DNA of 64,000 bases, from the NCBI GenBank assembly GCA_027493445.1, contig JAOSKU010000001.1, positions 3,492,822-3,556,821 of the forward strand, written 5' to 3'. The notes beneath the pieces are model-generated. The model saw only the letters and a list, made by a program, of their open reading frames with translations. It searched no databases and had not been told where the DNA came from. This document shows positions 44,067 through 53,253 of the stretch, piece by piece (positions within the stretch are counted from its first letter, which is position 1; each line of letters starts with the position of its first letter). The position numbers were made by a program, and so were the translations under genes. Source of the stretch: Thermoleophilia bacterium (GTDB lineage Bacteria > Actinomycetota > Thermoleophilia > RBG-16-64-13).

Positions 44067-44108
44067 GGTCAAAGTGTCTCCATCCATTACGCCGGAACTT
44101 GCTGAGTG

Positions 44109-44228
44109 TGAGTCAGGGATTCGAGGACAGCGGCACCAGATACGGCGCACCGTCCGCCGAGGCCCCGGCCACCCAGACATCCTTGTCGTGGGTAAGCCGA
44201 TACTCGGTGTCGCGACGACGCTGAGCCC
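44109..44228 (-). pseudogene. PPOX-class flavoprotein N-terminal remnant
   Basis: The minus frame reads RRRDTEYRLTHDKDVWVAGA, then SADGAPYLVPLSSNP-stop, like the start of F420/FMN-dependent pyridoxamine-phosphate-oxidase-like proteins (DVWVATA...PxLVPLS). Nothing follows. Confidence 0.5.
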
Positions 44229-44354
44229 TGGAAGCGGGGGTGGCTGCGATCGCCGAACGGCACTGCTTCTATCTCCAATTCTAGCGTACGTCGCTGTCAT
44301 GGCCCCGCGGCAACCAGATTCTACCCGCAGGACTTCTCCGCTGCCCGCGCCTCC

Positions 44355-44535
44355 GACGGCTGCGGCACCATCATCAGGGTGGACGACGTGGGCTTCGTCA
44401 ACGTCTACTCGGGCGGCATGGACATCGGACAGGGCCTGGACACCGTTCTGCCGCAGATCGAGGCCGAGACTCCGGGCCCGCCGTCAAGCAGATCAACGTG
44501 GTCATCGGCGACACGGACGTCTGTCCGTGCGATAT
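44355..44535 (+). pseudogene. Molybdenum hydroxylase (xanthine dehydrogenase-like) large-subunit fragment
   Basis: GCGTIIRVDDVGFVNVYSGG then MDIGQGLDTVLPQIEAET, frame change near 44478, then VKQINVVIGDTDVCPCD: the MoCo-binding VxxGxxDxGQG and GDTD motifs. Only about 60 residues remain; the antitoxin ATG follows directly, so the toxin-antitoxin unit replaced the rest. Confidence 0.7.
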
Positions 44536-44740
44536 GAACACCAAGCTCACCCTGCGGCTCGATGACAGGCTCGTCGCAAGCGCCAAACGCCACTCAGCGG
44601 AGTCCGGCAAGTCGGTCTCGCCTCTTGTCGCCGACTTCTTCGCCTTGATCGACGCTCAAGACAGGAACGTCGATATCACGCCCCGCGTCCGCTCGCTTCG
44701 CGGCGTACTCGCCGGCTCCGCGGCTGCTGAATCTCGTTGA
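44534..44740 (+). CDS. DUF6364-type antitoxin, C-terminus shortened
   Basis: 68 residues starting MNTKLTLRLDDRLVASAKRH, a paralogue of 31313 (shared MNTKLTLRLDD, GKSVS, PRVRSL). The toxin-binding tail DYHRHLEEKY is missing; it ends SAAAESR. It probably still binds DNA but may not neutralise a toxin. Confidence 0.65.
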   Translation: MNTKLTLRLDDRLVASAKRHSAESGKSVSPLVADFFALIDAQDRNVDITPRVRSLRGVLAGSAAAESR

Positions 44741-44781
44741 CACAGGAAGGATCGACGGGATCATCTGCTCGACAACGGCCA

Positions 44782-44931
44782 CGAGACTCCGAGGATGCCG
44801 TCCTGCATGAGGCGGCCGCGACGTTGCAGGCCGCGATTGTGACTCGTAATGGCAAGGACTTCGCGCGGTCGGTGCTTCCCGTATCCGATCCGGCTGAGCT
44901 TCTCGCGGCCGTATACGCCGACCCGACGTAA
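44782..44931 (+). pseudogene. PIN toxin C-terminal remnant, copy 1
   Basis: Reads SEDAVLHEAAATLQAAIVTR, NGKDFARSVLPVSDPAELLA, the final third of a PIN domain (D in EDAV, TRNxxDF). The N-terminal two thirds are deleted; together with the N-terminal stump at 31552 they would make one toxin. Confidence 0.7.
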
Positions 44932-44933
44932 CG

Positions 44934-45056
44934 GACAGCGTCATACTCGCCACCGCTCGAGCATATGGAGCGACGCTTTGGACTCAGGACGCGGACTTCG
45001 AGGGTGTTCCGGGGGCACGCTACGCAGCGGAATATTCCGGCACAGTTGCGGGATAA
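44934..45056 (+). pseudogene. PIN toxin C-terminal remnant, copy 2
   Basis: Reads DSVILATARAYGATLWTQDA, DFEGVPGARY and ends TAA. The DSVILATA...LWTQDADF motif is the last part of a VapC-type PIN domain of another subfamily. Confidence 0.65.
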
Positions 45057-45111
45057 CAACGAATTCGAGCAGCGGACGTGCTTCGCCGCGACGACGGTGA
45101 GGTGAGCTGCC

Positions 45112-45165
45112 ATGACCATCGATGAACTCAAGCGCGAAGCGCTTCAACTCGATCCCATTCGTTGA
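45112..45165 (+). pseudogene. Addiction-module antitoxin N-terminal stub
   Basis: MTIDELKREALQLDPIR-stop, 17 residues, behind GGTGAG. It looks like the start of RelE-partner addiction-module proteins (MTxxELKxEALKL). Confidence 0.4.
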
Positions 45166-45229
45166 TCGAAAAGTTGACCACCTTCAAGAGCGAGTCCTGT
45201 AGCCTACAGGGGTGGTCAGCTTTCGACCG

Positions 45230-45530
45230 TCACAGGGTGTTGAGTATTGAGCCGTCAGCGACACTCTCACAAGTGAGCCACGAAGCTTGCGGGGGTTGGC
45301 CACGATCGCCTCGCGTCGGAGCTCCGTAAGGAGGCGGCTGATCCCGGGAGAGCGGGTGCCGGCCTCATGCACGATGCGCACCGGATTGATCCCGCGGAAG
45401 CGCCGCCGGCGGGCCTCGGCTTGGTCGCCACCCTGACCTCCTCCGTCACCTCGCCCGCTTCGTCGAGAAGGCGCACCTGGCAGCAGCGGTCCCCCCAGAT
45501 CGAGACCCTCATTATGCGGAAGTTGCGCAT
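45230..45530 (-). pseudogene. IS110-family transposase N-terminal remnant
   Basis: MRVSIWGDRCCQVRLLDEAG, EVTEEVRVAT, then after a frame change RFRGINPVRIVHEAGTRSPG and LLTELRREAIVANPRKLRG: the DEDD transposase opening (VxLEAGTxSxWVSRLLEELG...VIVANPRKL). Broken and truncated. Confidence 0.65.
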
Positions 45531-45609
45531 GGTCAGCAACGCCGTTTACGTGGATGACCTTCGGAGCCCGCCTTGGCGATCTGAACGCGGCAGGAGTAAG
45601 ATTCTGGGC

Positions 45610-45927
45610 ATGACGGCGTTGCGCAACCTCGATATCCACGACGAAAGTCTTACCGACTTCTGTCAGCGCTGGAAGATCACAGAGCTGGCGCTATTCGGCT
45701 CGGCTTTGCGGTCCAACATCGGGCCGGGCAGTGACATTGACCTACTCGTATCTTTCCGGCCGGATGCGGAATGGAGCCTTCTGGACCACTTGGCAATGCA
45801 GGAAGAACTCTCACTTCTGCTTGGTCGCGAAGTAGACCTGGTCACCCGTAGGTCGGTGGAGCGCAGCCGTAATTGGATTCGGCGAGGTGAGATTCTCTCC
45901 GACGCGGAGACGATTTTTGCCGCGTGA
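45610..45927 (+). CDS. mntA: MNT-type nucleotidyltransferase antitoxin (MntA)
   Basis: 105 residues from ATG 45610. The motif FGSALRSNIGPGSDIDLLVS carries GSx(n)DxD, followed by LLGREVDLVTRRSVERSRN, the minimal nucleotidyltransferase. MntA proteins inactivate HepT toxins by AMPylation of a Tyr. The overlap with the HEPN gene supports this pairing. Confidence 0.87.
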   Translation: MTALRNLDIHDESLTDFCQRWKITELALFGSALRSNIGPGSDIDLLVSFRPDAEWSLLDHLAMQEELSLLLGREVDLVTRRSVERSRNWIRRGEILSDAETIFAA

Positions 45928-46257
45928 TCAAGCCGCTCTGCTGGATGTCGCGCGAGCAGCCCGTCTTGCGCTCCTTTTCGTCTCTGGTCAGGATTTCGCC
46001 GACTTCTCTGACGACTCGAGACTCAGTCCTCAGTGATTCACCAATTGCTCGTCGTGGGAGAAGCGGTGAAGCGTTTGTCGGAGGAGTTCCGGGAGCAGCA
46101 TCCGAATCTCCCTTGGCGGCTCATGGCTGGTATGAGGGACAAGCTGATCCATGAGTATGACGAGGTAGACATCGAGGAGGTGTGGCGGACTGTCCAGAAC
46201 GATCTGCCCGAGCTCTTGGCTACCGTCGAACCCCTCATCCCATCCAAGCCGTCGTGA
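45917..46257 (+). pseudogene. hepT: HEPN-family toxin (HepT/DUF86) with one-base frameshift
   Basis: From TTG 45917: LPRDQAALLDVARAARLALL, FVSGQDFADFSDDSRL. A missing base near 46013 shifts to SSVIHQLLVVGEAVKRLSEE and the catalytic RDKLIHEYDEVD (Rx4HxY). Otherwise complete. The Tyr of HEY is the known AMPylation site in HepT. The site is not a long homopolymer, so real inactivation is possible, as is a read error. Confidence 0.78.
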
Positions 46258-46367
46258 TATGTCGGCTCCTGGTCGGCCGGACGATGTGCGGTAGAAGGTA
46301 GACGCCAGTCTAGTGTTCGAAGTGACCCAGCCTGAGTGGTTCATCTGATGGAAAGTACCACCTTGCT

Positions 46368-47788
46368 GGTCAAGTCCCGTAATGTGGTGTAGCAGCCCGG
46401 CAGCCGAGACCTGAGTAGCAAATCGGCCACTGGGCGTCCTAGAATCGTCGAGGGTTCCGCCAAGAACATCGACGAGAGGAGCATCACAGTGGCCGACCAG
46501 TACAGCATGACGCCTGCCGAAGCCGCGGGCAAGGTCCTTGCATCCGAGCATGGCGACTTCCTGAGAGAAGCCGTGCATTGCGTGCTCAGGGAGATCATGG
46601 AGGGCGAGGTGAGCGCGGTCACAGGCGCGAGCTTCGGCGAACGTTCCCCCGAGCGGGCCGTCCAGCGCAACGGCTACCGGCCCCGGGGGTTCGACACCCG
46701 CGTGGGCACCATCGAGCTCGCCATCCCCCGTCTCAGGCGGGGCAGCTACTTCCCGAGCTTCCTCGAGCCGAGACGCCGAAGCGAACAGGCCCTTGTCGCG
46801 GTGGTGGCCGAAGCCTACGTCAACGGGGTCTCGACGCGCAAGGTGGAGCGCCTGGTGGAGCAGCTCGGCATCGAGTCTATGAGCCGCTCCACCGTCTCCC
46901 GGCTCTGCACGGTGCTCGATGAGCAGGTCAGGCTCTTCCGGGAGCGCCCCCTGGAGGGCCGCTACCCCTACCTGTGGCTCGACGCCCGCATCGAGCGGGT
47001 GCGTGAGGAGGGGGGTGTCCGCCAGAAGGCCCTCATCGTCGCCTACGGCGTCCACGAGACCGGGCGCAGAGAGGTTCTTGGCACCGACGTGGGCCAGGCG
47101 GAGAGCGAGGCCTTCTGGCGAGACTTCCTGCGTTACCTCGTGGCCCGGGGTCTCACGGGCGTCTTGCTCTGCGTCTCTGATGCCCACCCCGGCCTGAAGA
47201 AGGCCATCGCTCAGGTGCTCGGCTGCCCCTGGCAACGCTGCACCGTCCACTTCCTCCGGGACATGAAGGGGCATGTGGGGCGCTCGCAGCAGCAGATGGT
47301 CGCGGCGGCAGTGCGTCAGGTCTTCCAGGCCGAGGGTCTGGCCCAGGCCCGTCTCGTTCTCGGCGAGGTGGTCGCTCGGCTCGAGGGGCCGGCTCTCAAG
47401 GTGGCCCGTCTGCTCGAGGACGCAGAAGACGACCTCCTTGCCTTCCTTGACTTCCCGCGCGAGCACTGGTCCAAGCTGCGCTCGACCAACCCGCTCGAGC
47501 GCATCAACCGGGAGATCGGCAGACGAAGCGACGTGGTCGGCATCTACCCGAACGACCAGAGCCTCCTCCGGCTCACCGGGGCCCTCCTTTGCGAGCAAAA
47601 CGACGAGTGGCTCGTCTCCCGCCGGTACCTCTCGGTCGAGTCCCTGGCGAAGCTCTACCACGACGACACCATCGACGCCGACGAGATCACCCTGTCCATC
47701 CATCCTGCACGGAAGGAGGTGGCCCCGGCGGCGTAGCCGGGAGTCCGTAGCGACGATCGGGAGCTACACCACAAAGTGGGACTTGACC
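46368..47788. mobile_element. IS256-family insertion sequence, complete (1421 bp)
   Basis: The terminal inverted repeats start GGTCAAGTCCC and continue to TGTGGTGTAGC (26 of about 30 positions match). The element is flanked by an exact 8-bp target duplication ACCTTGCT (46360-46367 and 47789-47796). It holds one intact transposase gene. TSD and TIRs show a recent, precise insertion downstream of hepT. Confidence 0.92.
46489..47736 (+). CDS. IS256-family (Mutator-like) transposase
   Basis: 415 residues from GTG 46489. DDE-type core: LWLDARIERVREEGGV, LLCVSDAHPGLKKAI and the helical CTVHFLRDMKGHV, ending ERINREIGRRSDVVGIYPN. Length and motifs are normal, so it is probably active. Confidence 0.93.
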   Translation: MADQYSMTPAEAAGKVLASEHGDFLREAVHCVLREIMEGEVSAVTGASFGERSPERAVQRNGYRPRGFDTRVGTIELAIPRLRRGSYFPSFLEPRRRSEQALVAVVAEAYVNGVSTRKVERLVEQLGIESMSRSTVSRLCTVLDEQVRLFRERPLEGRYPYLWLDARIERVREEGGVRQKALIVAYGVHETGRREVLGTDVGQAESEAFWRDFLRYLVARGLTGVLLCVSDAHPGLKKAIAQVLGCPWQRCTVHFLRDMKGHVGRSQQQMVAAAVRQVFQAEGLAQARLVLGEVVARLEGPALKVARLLEDAEDDLLAFLDFPREHWSKLRSTNPLERINREIGRRSDVVGIYPNDQSLLRLTGALLCEQNDEWLVSRRYLSVESLAKLYHDDTIDADEITLSIHPARKEVAPAA

Positions 47789-47814
47789 ACCTTGCTCATG
47801 CGACCGCAGCCTCC

Positions 47815-48010
47815 AGGGCGCGGCCGTGGCTGATGCGGGGGCGCAGCCTTTGATATTGAGCTTGCAAGTAGCTGCTAGGGGTGCGGGTGACGGCAAGCGC
47901 GGCTTCTTCCAGAGCGATGCCCAGCCACTTGGAGCCTTTGCGGCTGCGCCCAGAGCGGCGCTTCGCGGAAAGTCGGCACTGTCGAGCTCGATGGCCCATT
48001 CAGCCTGGGT
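47815..48010 (-). pseudogene. IS110-like transposase C-terminal remnant
   Basis: Reads KGSKWLGIALEEAALAVTRT, SSYLQAQYQRLRPRISHGRA, similar to the YLxAQYxRLxxRRGxxRA tail of DEDD transposases. It cannot join the N-terminal remnant at 45230, since the order is wrong for a minus-strand gene. Confidence 0.5.
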
Positions 48011-48211
48011 GTCGTAGACGTATGCCCGGGCTCCGCTGGCGTTTTCGCCTCCGGTCCGGTCCACGTAGCGGCCATGGCTCGCGACGTCCGGGAAGAAGGC
48101 GCCAAAGGTGTCGAGGGTCTTAGTCTCGCCGTCATCCAAGTCGATGAACGCGGACGGTCGTTCGATCCCCCATGCGATCCGCCCAAGCGACCATTTGGCC
48201 TTGTAAGACAC
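48005..48211 (-). pseudogene. Hypothetical protein fragment
   Basis: MSYKAKWSLGRIAWGIERPS, AFIDLDDGETKTLDTFGAFF and AYVYDTQAEWAIELDSADFP read like a real N-terminal protein segment, then run into the transposase remnant in another frame. Family not recognised. Confidence 0.4.
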
Positions 48212-48555
48212 ACAAGCGCAGCTACCAGCGGACCATGGCCGGCGGTGTGTCCAACCGAACTCCTGACGCCTCTACCCACCGCCCGGATCAACCACCTGCC
48301 CGAAAAAGCGGATGTCGCTGCTCGGGCGATGACGGATGAGGAAGAGGGAGGGCCGTTCGACAACGATCTCCTCGCCGCCGGCGCGCCCGGCCATCACCAC
48401 CGCCGATCCGGCCATTTGAACCTTCGGACCGAGGTTCTGAACCTAGTCGCCGAGCACGGCTCTTAGTTCCCCGGCCTTTCAGGGTTCAGCCAGTCGGCGC
48501 TATGCGGCAGCGGTACTAGGAGCGAGCAAGTCGTAGTGCCTCTGGTCGGACCCCT
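48212..48555. other. Stretch without recognisable gene
   Basis: About 340 bp. No conserved domain or RNA was seen; a short direct repeat AACGATGTCCAGCAGA occurs at about 48556-48590. Confidence 0.5.
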
Positions 48556-48559
48556 TAAC

Positions 48560-48844
48560 GATGTCCAGCAGATAACGATGTCCAGCAGAATCCCCACCGC
48601 TTCCTGCGCTTCGCCTCTATCCTTGTGTTCAATCCCGCTCGTCGTGGCCGCCGCCCTCATCTGGCTGCCGACTGAAGTGGTGTCGTCGTCGGCGTCCTCG
48701 GCGTCGTGCATGTAGTTGGAGAGCTTCGTGCAGCGCTGCGACGAACTCGATGAGAATGCTGGCGCTCTCGACGACAATCGAGCCGGCCTTGCTGAGGAGG
48801 GTGAAGAACTTCTCGTGCCGCGACCAAGGAAAGGACAACACCAC
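48560..48844 (-). pseudogene. DUF47 (Pit accessory/PhoU-like) remnant
   Basis: GTG 48844/48841: VLSFPWSRHEKFFTLLSKAG, SIVVESASILIEFVAALHEA. In another frame follow MHDAEDADDDTTSVGSQMRA and EAVGILLDIVI, matching RxEKFFxLLxxxAxNVVEAA and LHDAExxADDxTxxV of phosphate-transport regulators. Frame-broken and truncated. Confidence 0.55.
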
Positions 48845-49033
48845 GGACTTTCCACTTTCAATTCTACAGCGCAGGTGGGGGCTTGCGGCAAGCCCCGGGT
48901 CGTGCCGTACAATGAACGGCCGCAAGCCGGAAAGTACGGTAAATAGGAGTCTCGAAATGCGTGTGCTCTTGACGCCGGCGGACCTGCCCCGGCGCGCGGC
49001 GGCGCAGGCGCGCAGTATGACAGGAGCGAGCCG

Positions 49034-49450
49034 GTGGCAGCTACCGACGATCTGAGTTCGCAGCGGTTCTACCATGGCACGAAGTCCGACCTGAAGCCAG
49101 GGGACCTGATGGAGCCCGGCCATCCCCCTAACTTTGGCAAACGGGATCGGGCAACAAGCTACGTCTACCTGACCGGCACTTTGGATGCGGCCGCTTGGGG
49201 GGCGGAGCTGGCCCTCGGCGAAGGTCCGGGAAGAATCTACATAGTGGAACCGACCGGCCCGATTGAAGATGACCCCAATTTGACGGACAAAAAGTATCCT
49301 GGTGCGACGAAGTCATACCGTTCCCGGGAGGCGCTGCGGGTCACGGGCGAGTGCAAGGATTGGCAGGGGCATTCCCCCCAAGTGCTCACAGCCATGAAGG
49401 ACAACCTTGAACGACTCAAGCGACTTGGTGTTGAGCCAATCGACGACTAA
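49034..49450 (+). CDS. arr: Rifampin ADP-ribosyltransferase
   Basis: 138 residues from GTG 49034. Complete Arr fold: RFYHGTKSDLKPGDLMEPGH, ATSYVYLTGTLDAAAWGAEL, GPGRIYIVEPTGPIEDDPNL and SYRSREALRVTGE. Length is normal (about 140). By family it transfers ADP-ribose from NAD+ to the 23-OH of rifamycins. It stands alone among remnants; arr genes also travel as integron cassettes, but no attC was found here. Confidence 0.92.
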   Translation: MAATDDLSSQRFYHGTKSDLKPGDLMEPGHPPNFGKRDRATSYVYLTGTLDAAAWGAELALGEGPGRIYIVEPTGPIEDDPNLTDKKYPGATKSYRSREALRVTGECKDWQGHSPQVLTAMKDNLERLKRLGVEPIDD

Positions 49451-49938
49451 AGTTGCTCCCTGATCCTCGGGCCACTGAGCCTCTCGATGCCGCGCTGAAT
49501 GAAGCTCTGCTCCCGCGGCGCTCAGCGCGTTCGAAGGGCGGAGTCATCGACCTTATGGCGTGGCTGCGCCTTGCCCTTGCAGCGCTTGAGCGAGAATTCC
49601 CGGCGCCAGGTCGGGCGCAAAAAGGACGGCGAGCGATCGGGTAGGCGACCGGACATCAAATACCGGTCATTTACATGGCAAAACGCTGTAATAGTGACAA
49701 CACTGGTGGAGGGACATGGACTTGAAGCGCGGCGGTCCACCTGCCGGTGCTCCTGACGGCGCCCGCCGCGAGCACGACGGGGTAATCGAGGTCGGAAAGA
49801 AACCCAAACGAAACAGGAAAGCCTCCTAGCCCTTCCCGGTCCGTGCGCGGTGAACCGAGCTACGCGGAACGGAGGGGAGACGGACCGAGCAGAGCTAGGC
49901 AGACACGGCGCGCGGCGGCCCATCCTGGCCGGCCAGCG
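49451..49938. other. Intergenic stretch, possible micro-ORF
   Basis: About 490 bp. A 37-codon frame at 49716-49829 (MDLKRGGPPAGAPDGARREH..., basic end KKPKRNRKAS) has a GGAGGG site; there is no family match and its reality is uncertain. Nothing else was recognised. Confidence 0.35.
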
Positions 49939-50772
49939 TCAAGTTACGTCCCGCCGCCGTAGAAGGAGCGCGCTGAGCAAGAGGAAGCCGACGAGGTAAG
50001 CCGCCAAGACCGCGACGGCCTGTTCGCCGCCCACGTAGGGTCCCGAGAACGCCCCGGGTCCGTTGCTGCTTGCCGCCTCGCCTCCCACACCGAGCGGCTG
50101 CACCAGAGAGTAGCCGTTGGCACGGAGAAAGGCCTCCGCCACCGAGCGCAAGGCGCTCACCGAGTTCACGAACGCGCTGATCAGGCCCTCGATGACGAGA
50201 CCGTAGAGGATTCCGATCCCGATGGCCAAGGAGGTTCCCTTGGAGAGAACGGCCAGCGGCGCCCCGAAGGAAGCCCACACGGCCATGAGAAACCAGCCGG
50301 CCACCAATCCTTGAGCCATGGACGAGACTCCGGGCCAGTCGATGGGCGCGCCTTCGCCCAAGCTGAGGGCGTAGCTGAAGAGGGAGTCCACGGCGAAGGT
50401 GACGAGGACGAAGCCGGCGAGGAGGAAGGCGAGGCCTCCCAGCTTGGCCAGGAACAAATGCAGTCGCCCGGGGCCCTGGGTGTAGAGGGTCTTCCACGTG
50501 CCCCAGCCGTACTCGCTGCCGAAGGCGAGGACACCCAGCATGAGGGCGATGACCCCCCCGAAGAAGGGATAGCCTTCGAGGAACGTGCCCACCAGCCGCG
50601 CCGGTGTGAGTCCGGCAGGGAGCCCCGCGGAGCCGGCATCGCCATTCAGGTAGATGACGTACGGGAAGACGTATCCAAAGACGGCGTGCATGATGGTCCA
50701 GACGCCCAGGAGTATCCAGGTGCTGAGCCGCTTGCGCAGCAGGAGAACTTCGGCGACTATGCTATTCCACAT
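49939..50772 (-). CDS. ABC-2 type transporter permease
   Basis: 277 residues with six membrane segments, starting MWNSIVAEVLLLRKRLSTWI. The large loop after TM1 and FGSEYGWGTWKTLYTQGPGR are typical of ABC-2 permeases of bacteriocin/antibiotic exporters. Its start overlaps the ATPase stop by 11 bp. Confidence 0.88.
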   Translation of the reverse strand: MWNSIVAEVLLLRKRLSTWILLGVWTIMHAVFGYVFPYVIYLNGDAGSAGLPAGLTPARLVGTFLEGYPFFGGVIALMLGVLAFGSEYGWGTWKTLYTQGPGRLHLFLAKLGGLAFLLAGFVLVTFAVDSLFSYALSLGEGAPIDWPGVSSMAQGLVAGWFLMAVWASFGAPLAVLSKGTSLAIGIGILYGLVIEGLISAFVNSVSALRSVAEAFLRANGYSLVQPLGVGGEAASSNGPGAFSGPYVGGEQAVAVLAAYLVGFLLLSALLLRRRDVT

Positions 50773-51673
50773 CGTTCGCGCTCCCGTTCTGCGTCAATCC
50801 CAGGAAGACGGTCTCGAGCGAATCCCGCTCTCTGTACACCTCGCTCACCTCTACCCCGGCGAGAACCAGCTCCCGGTTGATGCGGGCGGCTTCGCCGGCG
50901 TCCACCGCTATGCGCAGGCGCCCGTCCGAGACCTCGGCGTCGGTAACACCGTTCATATGAGCGGCCAGTTCTCGGGCTTGTTCAAGGGGGCTGACCCGCA
51001 GCCGGAGGCGCCCCTGCCCGCGCAACTCGTCCACCGTGCCTTCGGCGACCAGTTCACCCAGATGTATTACGCCTACCCGATCACAGATCTGCTCCACCTC
51101 GTTCATGAGGTGGCTGGAGAGAAGCACCGTGCGGTTCCCTTGGCCCAGACTCTTGATGAGCACCCGCATCTCGGCCATGCCGGCCGGGTCCAGGCCGTTG
51201 GTGGGTTCGTCCAGGATCAGTAACTCTGGATCCTTCAGGAGGGCAGCGGCAACTTCCAGGCGTTGCTTCATTCCCAGTGAGTAGGTCTTGAAGGCGTCTC
51301 CCGCTCGGTCGGCGAGATCAACCTGCTCGAGGGCGGGCAGGATCCGCTCGCGCGGGATACCAGCATGGCGCGCAAGCACGTTGAGGTTGTCGCGTCCAGA
51401 GAGGTAGGGGTAGAAGGCCGGGGTCTCCACCAGCGCGCCGAGGCGGGCCAGGCCGGAGGGGGCCCCCGGTGGTTGGCTCAGGACCCGGGCCGTGCCGTGG
51501 GTGGGTCTGATCAGGCCGAGCAGCATTCGAAGTGTCGTGGTCTTTCCGGCACCATTCGGTCCGAGAAAGCCATACACCTCGCCCCGGTGAAGGCGGAGAT
51601 TCAGCTTCTCCACCGCCAGGATGTGCTCGCCGTAATGCTTGCTCAGATCAAGGGTCTCTACGACGTATTCCAT
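50762..51673 (-). CDS. ABC transporter ATP-binding protein (exporter type)
   Basis: 303 residues. Walker A GFLGPNGAGKTTTLRMLLGL, signature YSLGMKQRLEVA, Walker B LLILDEPTNGLDP, then a C-terminal DUF4162-like region (RLRLRVSPLEQARELAAHMN). It drives the permease downstream. The histidine kinase is divergent, a common arrangement for self-resistance or stress-induced exporters, but no response regulator is visible. Confidence 0.92.
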   Translation of the reverse strand: MEYVVETLDLSKHYGEHILAVEKLNLRLHRGEVYGFLGPNGAGKTTTLRMLLGLIRPTHGTARVLSQPPGAPSGLARLGALVETPAFYPYLSGRDNLNVLARHAGIPRERILPALEQVDLADRAGDAFKTYSLGMKQRLEVAAALLKDPELLILDEPTNGLDPAGMAEMRVLIKSLGQGNRTVLLSSHLMNEVEQICDRVGVIHLGELVAEGTVDELRGQGRLRLRVSPLEQARELAAHMNGVTDAEVSDGRLRIAVDAGEAARINRELVLAGVEVSEVYRERDSLETVFLGLTQNGSANDVE

Positions 51674-51932
51674 CTGGCTAGTACGCTCCCGATTGACGAC
51701 GATGACAGTTCACATGCTCCCCGGCGGGTGTGAACGGATGGTGAAGGCAGGTGGCAGGTTTCATGAAGCTCCGGCCGGCGGGCCGCCGCCCGGCTGGTCG
51801 CCGATCTTGCACTGCATGAATTCCCAGGCCGATTGCCGGGAGTGGCCACACTCCTTCCGCATGCCGTTCACCACGTCTTCACAGCAGCCAGCCAGAATGG
51901 CCTCAGAAACATTCTGGCGAAGGAGGCATTCG
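51674..51932. other. Divergent region between exporter and kinase
   Basis: 259 bp. Contains the inverted repeat GTTCACA...TGTGAAC (about 51708-51734), a plausible operator. A Cys-rich minus-strand frame (51761-51952) exists but has no clear support as a gene. Confidence 0.4.
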
Positions 51933-52978
51933 ATGATGAGCCGAAGCAACACCTGGCTGGTCGTCCTCTTGGTTGTGGTAGTCGCTTTGCTGGTGGGCTT
52001 CGGAGCCTTTCAGGCCGGGCTGCACGCGGGCGCCGGAGGCGACTTCTGGCCGCGAGATAGGGTGGACCCGGGGTACGGGTATCACGGCTGGACTGGCCCC
52101 CGCGAGGCGGGTGGCCGGGTCGGCGGCTCTTCCTGCGCCGCGCCGCGCTCTTCTTCGCCCTGATCATCGGCCTCTTCTTCCTCCTGAACGCTCTCACCTT
52201 CGCGCTTTTTGCCCGCCATGGAGGGCAGTTCATTCCTCTGCCGGCCGTGTTTCTGGGCGTCGTCCTGCTCCTGCTTCTCATGGCCGTGCTGCGGCACCTC
52301 TTCCGCCGGACGGCGGCCCCCATCGTCGAAGTCATGGAAGCAGCCGACCGCCTGGCCGGAGGAGACTATTCGATTCGGGTGCAGCCGCGGGGGAGCTCCG
52401 ACATCCGACGCCTGGGATCCTCCTTCAACGCCATGGTCGAGAGGCTGGAAGCGAGCGACGGGCACCGGCGCGCCTTGCTGGCCGACGTGGCCCACGAGCT
52501 TCGAACTCCTCTATCCGTGGTTCGGGGCAGCGTGGAGGGGTTGATCGACGGCCTCTATCCGCGGGACGACGCCCATCTCGAGCCCATCCTGGAGGAGACC
52601 GAGCACATGATTCGCCTCCTTGAGGACCTGCGCACGCTATCCATGGCTGAGGCTGGGGTGCTGACACTCGAGCGCGAGCCCACCAGCCTGCGGTTGCTGA
52701 TACGCACTTCGCTTCACGCCGTCCGGGGGTGGGTGCGGGTGGAGTGTCGCGCGGGCGCGGCCGGCGAGGCCGTCATAACGGTCACCGACTCGGGTCCGGG
52801 CATCCCTCCCGAGCAACTGCCCCACATCTTCGACCGGTACGTCAAGGCGGCCGATTCGGGAGGGAGCGGCCTCGGACTCGCCATCGCCCGCCGGCTGATG
52901 GAAGCGCACGGCGGTAGCATCGCCGCGGAGGTCCCCGCCGAAGGGGGGACGAGGTTCGTGCTCAGGCTTCCGGCATAG
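51933..52978 (+). CDS. Sensor histidine kinase lacking the N-box (one frameshift)
   Basis: ATG 51933 follows AGGAGG. TM1 is WLVVLLVVVVALLVGFGAF, with a short outside loop. A missing C in the C5 run 52097-52101 restores continuity to RRLFLRRAALFFALIIGLFF (TM2), followed by TM3. HAMP about 120-170 (LFRRTAAPIVEVMEAADRLA), H-box LADVAHELRTPLSVVRG, then G1 DSGPGIPP, F-box IFDRYVKA and G2 GGSGLGLAIARRL. Between the H-box His and G1 there are only about 98 residues and no Asn, so the N-box (NxxxN, Mg-ATP binding) is deleted in frame. Autokinase activity is doubtful. Confidence 0.8.
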
Positions 52979-53155
52979 TCCGCGCGCGGCGGCGTCGGCG
53001 GCCGGACGACATCGCGGCGCGGCCTGCAGGAACGGGCGAAGGGGCATAGACGCTCGCCGCAAGGCGAACTCCTCGCGATCATCGAGGATGCGGTGAGTCC
53101 TCGTGAGGAGATGACCCCTGATGACCTAAGGGCGTAGCGCCGTCCTGCCCGGCGC

Positions 53156-53184
53156 TTGACACAGGGAGCCCAACCTGAAACAAT
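53156..53184 (+). promoter_or_regulatory. Promoter of the HpaB-like/CoA operon
   Basis: TTGACA (53156-53161), 17 bp, AACAAT (53179-53184) with TG two bases before the -10 (extended -10). The operator 53189-53204 begins 4 bp downstream, matching the layout at 6659-6706. Confidence 0.65.
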
Positions 53185-53188
53185 GCCG

Positions 53189-53204
53189 TAGAGCGAGCGC
53201 TCTA
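53189..53204. promoter_or_regulatory. Near-palindromic operator candidate, copy 2
   Basis: TAGAGCGAGCGCTCTA, identical to 6691-6706 and centred on the predicted transcription start. The operon it precedes encodes a TetR repressor (55042), so autoregulation is likely. Confidence 0.7.
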
Positions 53205-53253
53205 TCCACCAGCAGCAGCGGGCGGGCTCCCGGTGGATCGTGTTGCGCCCCTG

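Noticed and set aside
45230-48010. One IS110 element split by the IS256 insertion
   Set aside because: For a minus-strand gene the N-terminal piece should lie at higher coordinates than the C-terminal piece; the order is reversed, and the IS256 target duplication closes on unrelated sequence.
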